Shown here in pieces: positions 45,487 to 56,074 of a stretch of 64,000 bases of DNA. Numbering within the stretch: position 1 is the first letter of the stretch; the number at the start of each line of letters is the position of its first letter. The translations under genes and the position numbers were made by a program. This DNA comes from Hofstenia miamia (lineage: Eukaryota > Xenacoelomorpha > Acoela), in the NCBI GenBank assembly GCA_004352715.1, contig SCFE01000051.1, positions 283,075 to 347,074 of the forward strand, in the 5' to 3' direction. Under the pieces are notes generated by a model that was not told where the DNA came from, did no database searches, and saw nothing but the letters and a program-made list of their open reading frames with translations.

Positions 45487-46301
45487 NNNNNNNNNNNNNN
45501 NNNNNNNNNNNNNNNNNNNNNNNNNNNNNNNNNNNNNNNNNNNNNNNNNNNNNNNNNNNNNNNNNNNNNNNNNNNNNNNNNNNNNNNNNNNNNNNNNNNN
45601 NNNNNNNNNNNNNNNNNNNNNNNNNNNNNNNNNNNNNNNNNNNNNNNNNNNNNNNNNNNNNNNNNNNNNNNNNNNNNNNNNNNNNNNNNNNNNNNNNNNN
45701 NNNNNNNNNNNNNNNNNNNNNNNNNNNNNNNNNNNNNNNNNNNNNNNNNNNNNNNNNNNNNNNNNNNNNNNNNNNNNNNNNNNNNNNNNNNNNNNNNNNN
45801 NNNNNNNNNNNNNNNNNNNNNNNNNNNNNNNNNNNNNNNNNNNNNNNNNNNNNNNNNNNNNNNNNNNNNNNNNNNNNNNNNNNNNNNNNNNNNNNNNNNN
45901 NNNNNNNNNNNNNNNNNNNNNNNNNNNNNNNNNNNNNNNNNNNNNNNNNNNNNNNNNNNNNNNNNNNNNNNNNNNNNNNNNNNNNNNNNNNNNNNNNNNN
46001 NNNNNNNNNNNNNNNNNNNNNNNNNNNNNNNNNNNNNNNNNNNNNNNNNNNNNNNNNNNNNNNNNNNNNNNNNNNNNNNNNNNNNNNNNNNNNNNNNNNN
46101 NNNNNNNNNNNNNNNNNNNNNNNNNNNNNNNNNNNNNNNNNNNNNNNNNNNNNNNNNNNNNNNNNNNNNNNNNNNNNNNNNNNNNNNNNNNNNNNNNNNN
46201 NNNNNNNNNNNNNNNNNNNNNNNNNNNNNNNNNNNNNNNNNNNNNNNNNNNNNNNNNNNNNNNNNNNNNNNNNNNNNNNNNNNNNNNNNNNNNNNNNNNN
46301 N
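45487..46301. other. Assembly gap (815 N)
   Basis: Unknown sequence. A TA run lies on the left and a C-rich run followed by CA repeats on the right. Confidence 1.
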
Positions 46302-46420
46302 CCCCCCCCACTCCCACACACACATTTACAAATACATATTTGAAATGTTTGTCCGTTTTAAAAGAAAAATTAATACTTGGGAAATATCAATTTTTCTTTT
46401 TGTTATTTCGCGGACGCTCA

Positions 46421-47089
46421 ATTGTTAATAGAATGGAGTCCCACATGGAACAATTTTGAACCCCCTACTACTTAATATTTACATAAAAGATTTGTCCGAT
46501 TTAACAACATGTGACGTTATACAATATTCCGATGAAAAGATATTATTTAATTCTAATAAATCTCCCGAAAAAAATTGTTTTTCTCTCACTAAATATTTTG
46601 CTTCCTTAAGGCTGTCGAATTGTTCATCTACTGATACTTAACAATAAGATATTCTTTATTCAGATAAATATTAACAATTATAAACTGGTTATTTATCTGA
46701 ATAGCGTCGTCAAATATAAAAACACATACAAACACATACAATAGGATAAGGCTCTATATACAATATAAACTTAATTTTAACGACATTCATCTAAAGCAAG
46801 TTGAGTCCTTTAAATACCTTGGAATTATTTTCAATTCACATTTAAATTTTGAACAACAACTAATTCATATTATTAGAAAAATGGCCATATCGATTAAAGC
46901 AATTAACTTAATTTCCAAAAACTTCCAGCTTAAGCAAAAATTCAATTAATTCATACTTTAGTATTAAGTCATTTCAACTATGCTAATATACTCTACACAG
47001 ATATAAACAAAAATTTTTCAGAAAATTGCAGGTACAGTTAAATTGGGCTATCAAAGTAGCAGTTAATAATCATAGCTTTAATAAGTATA
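46421..47089 (+). mobile_element. LINE reverse transcriptase fragment, left part
   Basis: The + strand reads a degenerate non-LTR reverse transcriptase. GVPHGTIL.PLLLNIYIKDL near 46436 is the usual GVPQGSILGPLLF..YIND block. The catalytic box is YSDE instead of YADD. FKYLGIIFNSHLNFEQQ near 46808 is the thumb, and LVLSHFNYANILYT near 46955 and LNWAIKVAVNNHSF near 47040 follow. It is interrupted at 47090-47095 by the TIR element and continues at 55301. Frameshifts are present. Confidence 0.78.
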
Positions 47090-47095
47090 ATGAAT

Positions 47096-47480
47096 GGTAG
47101 TAACGGGGGCCGAGAGGAGACGCCACAAAAACGCCTCTGATTGGTCGAGAGCTTATGACGTCACGTGACAGACGGCGAATATTGAGGGGTGGTTCAAACG
47201 ATGAGTCACCTAATTGACATCTGCCGCTAAGTGGTTCCCTAATTGATTTTTTTGACAGCTTGCTAATGCATTTTTAATTAGCACATTCAGACCTGCTTAA
47301 ATGATTCACACCCAAATTTACTTTGTTTTATATAATGACTAATTTTTCTTAATATACATAACATTGCATTTTGTAATAACACACATTACACTCACCTGTA
47401 TACATTACATCACATTTTGTGATTTTTCAATTGCTGCTTATTTTTACAATCCTTTGTGGGATACGTACACATTACAAACT
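47096..47480 (+). repeat. Left terminal inverted repeat
   Basis: At least 385 bp, cut on its inner side by a gap. Near the outer end it carries a promoter-like cluster: inverted CCAAT (47140-47144), TGACGTCA (47156-47163), CACGTG (47162-47167) and TGAGTCA (47202-47208). Confidence 0.88.
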
Positions 47481-48480
47481 NNNNNNNNNNNNNNNNNNNN
47501 NNNNNNNNNNNNNNNNNNNNNNNNNNNNNNNNNNNNNNNNNNNNNNNNNNNNNNNNNNNNNNNNNNNNNNNNNNNNNNNNNNNNNNNNNNNNNNNNNNNN
47601 NNNNNNNNNNNNNNNNNNNNNNNNNNNNNNNNNNNNNNNNNNNNNNNNNNNNNNNNNNNNNNNNNNNNNNNNNNNNNNNNNNNNNNNNNNNNNNNNNNNN
47701 NNNNNNNNNNNNNNNNNNNNNNNNNNNNNNNNNNNNNNNNNNNNNNNNNNNNNNNNNNNNNNNNNNNNNNNNNNNNNNNNNNNNNNNNNNNNNNNNNNNN
47801 NNNNNNNNNNNNNNNNNNNNNNNNNNNNNNNNNNNNNNNNNNNNNNNNNNNNNNNNNNNNNNNNNNNNNNNNNNNNNNNNNNNNNNNNNNNNNNNNNNNN
47901 NNNNNNNNNNNNNNNNNNNNNNNNNNNNNNNNNNNNNNNNNNNNNNNNNNNNNNNNNNNNNNNNNNNNNNNNNNNNNNNNNNNNNNNNNNNNNNNNNNNN
48001 NNNNNNNNNNNNNNNNNNNNNNNNNNNNNNNNNNNNNNNNNNNNNNNNNNNNNNNNNNNNNNNNNNNNNNNNNNNNNNNNNNNNNNNNNNNNNNNNNNNN
48101 NNNNNNNNNNNNNNNNNNNNNNNNNNNNNNNNNNNNNNNNNNNNNNNNNNNNNNNNNNNNNNNNNNNNNNNNNNNNNNNNNNNNNNNNNNNNNNNNNNNN
48201 NNNNNNNNNNNNNNNNNNNNNNNNNNNNNNNNNNNNNNNNNNNNNNNNNNNNNNNNNNNNNNNNNNNNNNNNNNNNNNNNNNNNNNNNNNNNNNNNNNNN
48301 NNNNNNNNNNNNNNNNNNNNNNNNNNNNNNNNNNNNNNNNNNNNNNNNNNNNNNNNNNNNNNNNNNNNNNNNNNNNNNNNNNNNNNNNNNNNNNNNNNNN
48401 NNNNNNNNNNNNNNNNNNNNNNNNNNNNNNNNNNNNNNNNNNNNNNNNNNNNNNNNNNNNNNNNNNNNNNNNNNNNNNNN
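47481..48480. other. Assembly gap (exactly 1000 N)
   Basis: The round length suggests a default or capped gap estimate. It marks a weak scaffold join immediately left of the contig that carries phosphatase exon 5. Confidence 1.
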
Positions 48481-49332
48481 TCTAGTCCCTTCTCCAGCAC
48501 ATAGTTGCTACTTTCACTCCTCGAAAGATAACACCTCACATTTAAGTTTTATGAGTGTAAATATCGCCAATTACAATATCCAGGCATTGAAAAATTCACA
48601 CATTGGCAATTTATTTCTGATCCCCATTTGGGGATTATGGTGGACAAAGATCAAGCTGATGTCGTACACTTAATTTTCTGCACTCTAAACCATATTCCTC
48701 CATTACAACGGCTAGTAAAAGACGTTATAATTAAGTATATTTATCGAACGACTTAATTTTAAAGAAACGGATGAAAACCTTACCAGTAGTATCCTTTAGT
48801 ATTTTCGCGTCACATGATAAGGTATACTTTTCGAATGCTTTGCGTTTGTTTTCAGTACATTTCTGTGTTATTATTAAACATATTTAAAGAACAAATATCT
48901 TATCCCCGTATACAAGCATGTGAACACCTCAAAAAATTAATAAAACAATGAATTCTTTAAAAACCTCATTTACTAAAAACCATTCGCTAATGTGGACGTA
49001 CATGTAAATGGAATGGGAAGCCGATTATCATATGTAATGCTAGAAACAAATATTCGAAAAGTTCGAAAACCAAACTCTGTTAATGATGATAAAGTTTCGG
49101 TTTTTCATGAAACGCTTGTTTGTCATTTTTCAAAAAAACTATTTTGCACCAATTTCAATTGGAATTGATAAAATTATACTAATTTTTCAAATATAATCAA
49201 AATACCATCAAATTTAAGACCAAAATAATTATTAAAATTTTCTTCTTCAAATATTCAATTTTCCAACATTGAAATAAAATTAAAAAATAAAAACTTCTCA
49301 TTTCTAGTGAACATAAATTAGATATCATAAAT

Positions 49333-49590
49333 TTAATCTTGTGGAGTGTATCCTCTAAAAGGATTCAATGATGGTCGTGGTTGAAAATCTTTAGCCCATG
49401 CCCCAAGTGGTAATATCGCTACTGTAGCATTATCATCACTTCCGTACTGTAAAGAGATGTCACACAGCAGATGACAGCTTTCTTCGGGATCTTGACAATG
49501 TAAAACGATATTAACAACTTCTTGATTGTTCATCACATTATTAACGCCATCTGTTGTCAAAACTATGAAAGAATCGCGATGAGGTTTAAC
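49333..49590 (-). CDS. PPM1K: PPM1K-type phosphatase, exon 5 (last exon), inverted
   Basis: The minus strand shows acceptor TTGTTTAG, then a phase-0 start (VKPHRDSFIVLTTDGVN). It contains the TTDG and GSDDNATVAILPLGAW motifs that end the PP2C domain, and a TAA at 49333-49335. Human PPM1K reads SFLVLTTDGIN and TEDNSTAVVVPFGAW at the same places. Exon 4 ends in phase 0 exactly where this exon begins in the protein, so the two belong together. The orientation is opposite to exons 1-4. The contig (48481-50023) lies between two 1000-N gaps. Confidence 0.9.
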   Translation of the reverse strand, partial: VKPHRDSFIVLTTDGVNNVMNNQEVVNIVLHCQDPEESCHLLCDISLQYGSDDNATVAILPLGAWAKDFQPRPSLNPFRGYTPQD

Positions 49591-50023
49591 CTAAACAAGA
49601 ATTGACAGAATTTGGAAATTATGTGTATTTGTACACTTTCATAATTTTGGTCAAAAAAACTACAAACTAGAATTTATAAAAAGTGGCGTTAATGCGTTGT
49701 AATATTCATCTTAATTTTGAATATTGCATTGTAAGAAGTTTTCTCCCTGAAAACAAAGAAAAACAATAACATTTTAAACAACAAAGTTGCGGAATTTTTG
49801 CATGAGTTTAGAAATTGTCGATTTTTACTAAATGATGCATTCCATTTAGAGGAATAGCTGTGACGTCCCAGGGTATTTTGAAATAAAAGTTACGCTTCAG
49901 ATATAAAGGAAGTAAAAACATTCCCAAAAAATAAATATTGCACTCATAAAATTTTAGCCTTTTTCGTGTGGTTTGAATTTATATTTTTGTAGTACATTAT
50001 ATATATATATATATATATATATA

Positions 50024-51023
50024 NNNNNNNNNNNNNNNNNNNNNNNNNNNNNNNNNNNNNNNNNNNNNNNNNNNNNNNNNNNNNNNNNNNNNNNNNNNNN
50101 NNNNNNNNNNNNNNNNNNNNNNNNNNNNNNNNNNNNNNNNNNNNNNNNNNNNNNNNNNNNNNNNNNNNNNNNNNNNNNNNNNNNNNNNNNNNNNNNNNNN
50201 NNNNNNNNNNNNNNNNNNNNNNNNNNNNNNNNNNNNNNNNNNNNNNNNNNNNNNNNNNNNNNNNNNNNNNNNNNNNNNNNNNNNNNNNNNNNNNNNNNNN
50301 NNNNNNNNNNNNNNNNNNNNNNNNNNNNNNNNNNNNNNNNNNNNNNNNNNNNNNNNNNNNNNNNNNNNNNNNNNNNNNNNNNNNNNNNNNNNNNNNNNNN
50401 NNNNNNNNNNNNNNNNNNNNNNNNNNNNNNNNNNNNNNNNNNNNNNNNNNNNNNNNNNNNNNNNNNNNNNNNNNNNNNNNNNNNNNNNNNNNNNNNNNNN
50501 NNNNNNNNNNNNNNNNNNNNNNNNNNNNNNNNNNNNNNNNNNNNNNNNNNNNNNNNNNNNNNNNNNNNNNNNNNNNNNNNNNNNNNNNNNNNNNNNNNNN
50601 NNNNNNNNNNNNNNNNNNNNNNNNNNNNNNNNNNNNNNNNNNNNNNNNNNNNNNNNNNNNNNNNNNNNNNNNNNNNNNNNNNNNNNNNNNNNNNNNNNNN
50701 NNNNNNNNNNNNNNNNNNNNNNNNNNNNNNNNNNNNNNNNNNNNNNNNNNNNNNNNNNNNNNNNNNNNNNNNNNNNNNNNNNNNNNNNNNNNNNNNNNNN
50801 NNNNNNNNNNNNNNNNNNNNNNNNNNNNNNNNNNNNNNNNNNNNNNNNNNNNNNNNNNNNNNNNNNNNNNNNNNNNNNNNNNNNNNNNNNNNNNNNNNNN
50901 NNNNNNNNNNNNNNNNNNNNNNNNNNNNNNNNNNNNNNNNNNNNNNNNNNNNNNNNNNNNNNNNNNNNNNNNNNNNNNNNNNNNNNNNNNNNNNNNNNNN
51001 NNNNNNNNNNNNNNNNNNNNNNN
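50024..51023. other. Assembly gap (exactly 1000 N)
   Basis: Second round-length gap, immediately right of the exon 5 contig. A TA run borders its left edge. Confidence 1.
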
Positions 51024-51370
51024 ACCTTGAAATTGTCCTACACAATTATGGTTTCTCTTACAATGGGCATTTTCTCTGTTATATGAAATAAATGAACAAA
51101 ATTGGCATGTTCTTCAAATCGCCAGGACTCCAGACATACATTCTTAATATCATTAATAGAAAGAATTTAGCCTGAATTTAAAAAGTTAGACAATTGGTAT
51201 TCTTGAATATTTCACTGCTTAGGAGAAGTCGCAATTTTGAAATTTTTGCCTCAAAGAGAGTTAGCTATTTAAATCACACTTTAGGATGCCCAGTAAAAAA
51301 GGTGGAATTTCCAATAATTTTTTTCAATAAGAAATTCCAATATTGCAATTTCATCAAAAATTTTTTTTTG

Positions 51371-51395
51371 TGAGAGATTCCAAAGGAATCTCTCA
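51371..51395. repeat. Perfect short hairpin
   Basis: TGAGAGATTCC, loop AAA, GGAATCTCTCA: an 11-bp perfect stem flanked by a T run on the left and an A run on the right, which could extend pairing. No T-run follows the stem on the + strand. It may be a foldback or element remnant. Confidence 0.7.
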
Positions 51396-51830
51396 TCAAA
51401 AAAAGCACTCGTCACATTTGTTAAGATTGATTGACAGGTGCTAATTGATGAGTCATAACCCATTGTTAATTCATGAATAATATAAGAGGGGGGCGTGGTT
51501 ATAGAGTGCGGTTATTTGCGCATCACATAATCATTCTATGAATAATTTTAGAATTTACATGTGTAGGTATTGGAGGATTTGTTATATATGCTACCAATCT
51601 TAATGAATAATGTATACTAGCATTATATCTCATTATTAATGGGTGGTTGTATTGAATCAAGTCAAGTCTATGACGTATTGTAGTATTTGGGATAATATTT
51701 GGTCATGTATATGCAAAGTTTACATAAGTGTATAATAAACGTTTTAACAAATTTACCTATTTGCAAAAAATTTCCTAAGTATTGTTAATAAATTAGTTGC
51801 TTTGTATGCAAATTGATTGATATTTTAAAA

Positions 51831-52540
51831 NNNNNNNNNNNNNNNNNNNNNNNNNNNNNNNNNNNNNNNNNNNNNNNNNNNNNNNNNNNNNNNNNNNNNN
51901 NNNNNNNNNNNNNNNNNNNNNNNNNNNNNNNNNNNNNNNNNNNNNNNNNNNNNNNNNNNNNNNNNNNNNNNNNNNNNNNNNNNNNNNNNNNNNNNNNNNN
52001 NNNNNNNNNNNNNNNNNNNNNNNNNNNNNNNNNNNNNNNNNNNNNNNNNNNNNNNNNNNNNNNNNNNNNNNNNNNNNNNNNNNNNNNNNNNNNNNNNNNN
52101 NNNNNNNNNNNNNNNNNNNNNNNNNNNNNNNNNNNNNNNNNNNNNNNNNNNNNNNNNNNNNNNNNNNNNNNNNNNNNNNNNNNNNNNNNNNNNNNNNNNN
52201 NNNNNNNNNNNNNNNNNNNNNNNNNNNNNNNNNNNNNNNNNNNNNNNNNNNNNNNNNNNNNNNNNNNNNNNNNNNNNNNNNNNNNNNNNNNNNNNNNNNN
52301 NNNNNNNNNNNNNNNNNNNNNNNNNNNNNNNNNNNNNNNNNNNNNNNNNNNNNNNNNNNNNNNNNNNNNNNNNNNNNNNNNNNNNNNNNNNNNNNNNNNN
52401 NNNNNNNNNNNNNNNNNNNNNNNNNNNNNNNNNNNNNNNNNNNNNNNNNNNNNNNNNNNNNNNNNNNNNNNNNNNNNNNNNNNNNNNNNNNNNNNNNNNN
52501 NNNNNNNNNNNNNNNNNNNNNNNNNNNNNNNNNNNNNNNN
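51831..52540. other. Assembly gap (710 N)
   Basis: Unknown sequence between two contigs inside the TIR element. Confidence 1.
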
Positions 52541-52593
52541 GTGATATTAACAAAATTAGTCATTACAAACAATAAACCAAAAATTATATCAAA

Positions 52594-52780
52594 ACAATGT
52601 AAATTTGGGCGTGAATCATTTAAGCAGGTCCGAATGTGCTAATTAAAAATGCATTAGCAAGCTGTATCTACCAGTCAAAAAAATCAATTAGCGAGATCTT
52701 CAAAGCACTTAGCGTTAAGTATCAATTAGGTGAGTCACTAAAAACACTCATCAATATCGCAGAGGTCAAAATAACAAGGT
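52594..52780. repeat. Diverged third copy of the TIR
   Basis: Starts AAATTTGGGCGTGAATCATT and follows the right TIR (from 55069) in the same orientation over about 150 bp, including the ATGCATTAGCAAGCTGT block and a TGAGTCA site (52731-52737). Substitutions and small indels make it clearly older or of another subfamily. Similarity fades after about 52780. Confidence 0.75.
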
Positions 52781-54316
52781 ATCTTGACATATAATTGTTT
52801 GATAATGTATGCGTATTATTATAACATTTCAAATTTTAATTGAGTACGTTTTTAAATTTAAGTGAAAAAAAATGCAAAACTAGATCTTAACAATGCTTAG
52901 GAACAATTTCTGAATTATATACATGACAATAATGTAGATTACAAGTGTATTAACATGCGCGGTTTTGCTTAAACAAAGTATACAAATATTGGTTTATCAA
53001 GTATTTTGTTTTAATTTCCTCTATATTTCATACATCTGTAATATTAACATGCTTTTACGTTTACTTTTTTCCGAAAATTTGCTTGTTTTTACCTATAACG
53101 TTTCGGTCATTTCATTATCCTAGCAAACAAATTAAACTTGCGAATTTCTACAATAGAAAAACACCAATGTATTTGGAAAAACGATATTGTAGCATTTGTG
53201 TGTCTGCGTCTTTATACATACAACACGGGAAATTTTACAGGTAAGAGAAAATAGTCACTAACGTGTTATTACAAAACGCAATGTAAACCCGATTACCCAA
53301 CTAATACATGTAAACAAAGCCATGTCCGCATGATTTTATAGTTAAATTCACCACTAGTGTAAATGGTTTAAAAATACAAACTTTCAAAATAATTCATGAT
53401 TCTTTCTAGTGCTATATATATTAATTCTTTTATTGTCCATCCTTCAGATGTTTTATTACCACTTTAGTAAAGAGAGAATTATGAATCATACGTCTATTAG
53501 TGTTCTGACCAAACTTTTGATATAATTCGTACTTTTGTGTATAAACCCTCTGTGTTTTTACAAAAATTATATAATCGTAAATGAATATTTTAGCGATGGT
53601 TTTTTGTTGAGCCATTTAACACTCATTTTTGTTTTAACAATGTTTTTTTGCATTGGTGTTTTATTCGGTTAAATATATTGACGATTTTAAGCTTTTTTTA
53701 TATTGTGTGTTTGTAATAATTTACCTCCTAGCATATGTCTATAAACATTTTTTGCAGTTCCTCTTCTGGTGTATATGGCTTTGGGATGAGTGATGCATTT
53801 TTATTTCACTTTCTCGAATGTTTTATTAGCATCGCATTAGTAAATAGGAACTTTATTTCTTGGTAGTGCGCGTGTTTTACAATTATTGGATTAAGAAGGC
53901 GGTATTTTTAGCATTTGAAATCAGAAGTATCGTATTCCCCCTTGACAAAATGATGCGTCAACCTAGTGTGTATTCCATTGTTGGATAATTATCTTAAGAC
54001 GTTGAGAATAATTAACCATGAGAGTGTATGTGATCAGTGTAATTCCCAGTTTTAGGTCGCAATGATTACCCCGTCAAAGAAGATAGAGTGTTGTGTGCAA
54101 TAATCTTAGCTATTTCTTGATTCCCATGGTAACGCATAAAAGGGAGGAAAAAAGTGGATGAGCGACCCATGCGTTTTATAAATGCTTGATTGGTGGGAAT
54201 TGTAGTTTAATCAACTTACCACGTCAAAGGAATGAGAAAGACTTGATGTACAAAACTGAAATTGGTTTGACATGAGTCACAGATTGAATGCGTCCAGTTT
54301 GATATTAGTCTAACAC
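52781..54316. other. Contig interior without recognisable gene
   Basis: AT-rich. A 61-codon minus-strand frame at 53430-53615 shows no known motif. No Polinton, Helitron or other transposon gene is visible here or in 51024-51830. Confidence 0.45.
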
Positions 54317-54797
54317 NNNNNNNNNNNNNNNNNNNNNNNNNNNNNNNNNNNNNNNNNNNNNNNNNNNNNNNNNNNNNNNNNNNNNNNNNNNNNNNNNNNN
54401 NNNNNNNNNNNNNNNNNNNNNNNNNNNNNNNNNNNNNNNNNNNNNNNNNNNNNNNNNNNNNNNNNNNNNNNNNNNNNNNNNNNNNNNNNNNNNNNNNNNN
54501 NNNNNNNNNNNNNNNNNNNNNNNNNNNNNNNNNNNNNNNNNNNNNNNNNNNNNNNNNNNNNNNNNNNNNNNNNNNNNNNNNNNNNNNNNNNNNNNNNNNN
54601 NNNNNNNNNNNNNNNNNNNNNNNNNNNNNNNNNNNNNNNNNNNNNNNNNNNNNNNNNNNNNNNNNNNNNNNNNNNNNNNNNNNNNNNNNNNNNNNNNNNN
54701 NNNNNNNNNNNNNNNNNNNNNNNNNNNNNNNNNNNNNNNNNNNNNNNNNNNNNNNNNNNNNNNNNNNNNNNNNNNNNNNNNNNNNNNNNNNNNNNNN
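54317..54797. other. Assembly gap (481 N)
   Basis: Unknown sequence just inside the right terminal inverted repeat. Confidence 1.
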
Positions 54798-54906
54798 CTC
54801 TCAAAAACGATATAAGCAATGTATGTATAACCTTTTCGAAATTATGGAAAATTTGATATGTGTGGTTCGCCATTGCATCCTGTGTTTTTACGTGTAATGG
54901 AAAATT

Positions 54907-55300
54907 AGTTTGTAATGTGTACGTATCCCACAAAGGATTGTAAAAATAAGCAGCAATTGAAAAATCACAAAATGTGATGTAATGTATACAGGTGAGTGTA
55001 ATGTGTGTTATAACAAAATGCAATGTTATGTATATTAAGAAAAATTAGTCATTATATAAAACAAAGTAAATTTGGGTGTGAATCATTTAAGCAGGTCTGA
55101 ATGTGCTAATTAAAAATGCATTAGCAAGCTGTCAAAAAAAATCAATTAGGGAACCACTTAGCAGCAGATGTCAATTAGGTGACTCATCATTTGAACCACC
55201 CCCTCAATATTCGCGGTCTGTCACGTGGCGTGTGACGTCATAAGCTCTCGACCAATCAGAGCCGTTTTTGTGGCGTCTCCTCTCGGCCCCCTTTACTACT
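54907..55300 (-). repeat. Right terminal inverted repeat
   Basis: Reverse complement of 47096-47480 with few differences. One is an 8-bp-scale indel next to the CACGTG. The promoter-like cluster is kept: TGACTCA (55180-55186), CACGTG (55222-55227), TGACGTCA (55233-55240) and CCAAT (55252-55256). The contig continues inward to 54798 beyond the point where the left copy is cut by its gap. Confidence 0.88.
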
Positions 55301-55306
55301 ATGAAT

Positions 55307-55560
55307 ACAGAAAAATCTCAAACTTATTTCTACATCCACAATGCTATATCTATATAAATGTCCTAATGACATTCTTCAAAATAAATAATAATACTTTCTC
55401 ATATAGCATAAATGACTTTCTTTCTGGAAAAATACTTAATAAACAAAACAAAAGAATGCATTTAATTGAACCAATCAAGTATAAAAAGTGAATAATGAAA
55501 AACTCTTTTTTAACCACAGCTATAAATATATAAAATTAGTTACCAAATTACATTAAATAA
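55307..55560 (+). mobile_element. LINE fragment, right part (continues 46421-47089)
   Basis: After the ATGAAT duplication the frame resumes as YRKISNLFLHPQ, then a Met/Ile-rich stretch and KRMHLIEPIKYKK followed by MKNSFLTTA. These are the usual C-terminal blocks of Jockey/CR1-type LINEs (R...hl..P..kt ... SF). The frame matches the left part across the insertion. Confidence 0.72.
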
Positions 55561-55703
55561 ATAATCACTTTAAAAAACTTTAAGATTTATACTATAAAAT
55601 ACTTTTGTACCTTTAATATAAAAAGACTGAAATGGCGAGGTTATAAATTTTACAATCTTAATTACTCTATTAATAGAAACTAACATCTCCATAACCCAAG
55701 TTA

Positions 55704-55725
55704 ATTATTATTATTATTATTATTA
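55704..55725. repeat. (ATT)n microsatellite at the 3' end of an R4/Dong-like copy
   Basis: About seven ATT units next to the minus-strand 3' end of the LINE fragment at 55726. Some R4-clade elements (Dong) insert in TAA repeats. Confidence 0.85.
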
Positions 55726-56070
55726 GTTTTATTCTTACTTCTCACAGGTTCATGCTGGTATCCTTCTCAGCTCAGGGAACTCACCAGTTCCCAGGGAGTC
55801 TGAGAGCATTCCTCAGGACTCTAGCTGTTCTTAACAGTGCTGCCTTCTGTGCTACTGCTCCTCCCCATTTTGGTACTCTCAGCTCCTCCAAGTATCACTT
55901 AGGCTTCTTACTCACTACTCCAAGTGCTCCTACAACTACCGGGACTACTTCAACCTTCTTTAACTTCCACAGCCTTTCTATTTCCTCTGCTAACTCTCTG
56001 TACTTGTCTATCTTCTCTTTCTCCTTGCTTTCTACATTTCTGTCATTTGGTACTGCTATGTCTATCACTG
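55726..56070 (-). mobile_element. R4/Dong-like LINE, 5'-truncated copy
   Basis: The minus strand encodes the C-terminal part of the polymerase. GTVIDIAVPND is the end of the restriction-like endonuclease with its catalytic Asp. KEKEKIDKYRELAEEI, VVPVVVGALG and a tail KWGGAVAQKAALL follow. The tail matches the end of the longer copy (57236-57400) closely. The 3' end touches an (ATT)n run. Confidence 0.75.
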
Positions 56071-56074
56071 TTCC

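Larger units (their letters stand above)
47096..55300. mobile_element. Large TIR element inserted in a LINE (6-bp target duplication)
   Basis: Outer ends match as long inverted repeats (47096-47480 and 54907-55300), bounded on each side by ATGAAT (47090-47095 and 55301-55306). Joining the two flanks at one ATGAAT restores the LINE reading frame, so this is a single insertion. TIRs of several hundred bp, a 6-bp duplication and an end starting AGTAGTAA (right) or GGTAGTAA (left) resemble Polinton/Maverick elements. I see no Polinton polymerase, integrase or capsid frame. The assembled interior (8205 bp including four gaps) holds the inverted phosphatase exon 5 and another diverged TIR-like copy, so the interior may be misassembled. 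Confidence 0.72.

Noticed and set aside
47364-47480. Open frame within the TIR (also present in the right TIR)
   Set aside because: It appears twice only because the TIR is duplicated; composition is non-coding and no family is recognised.
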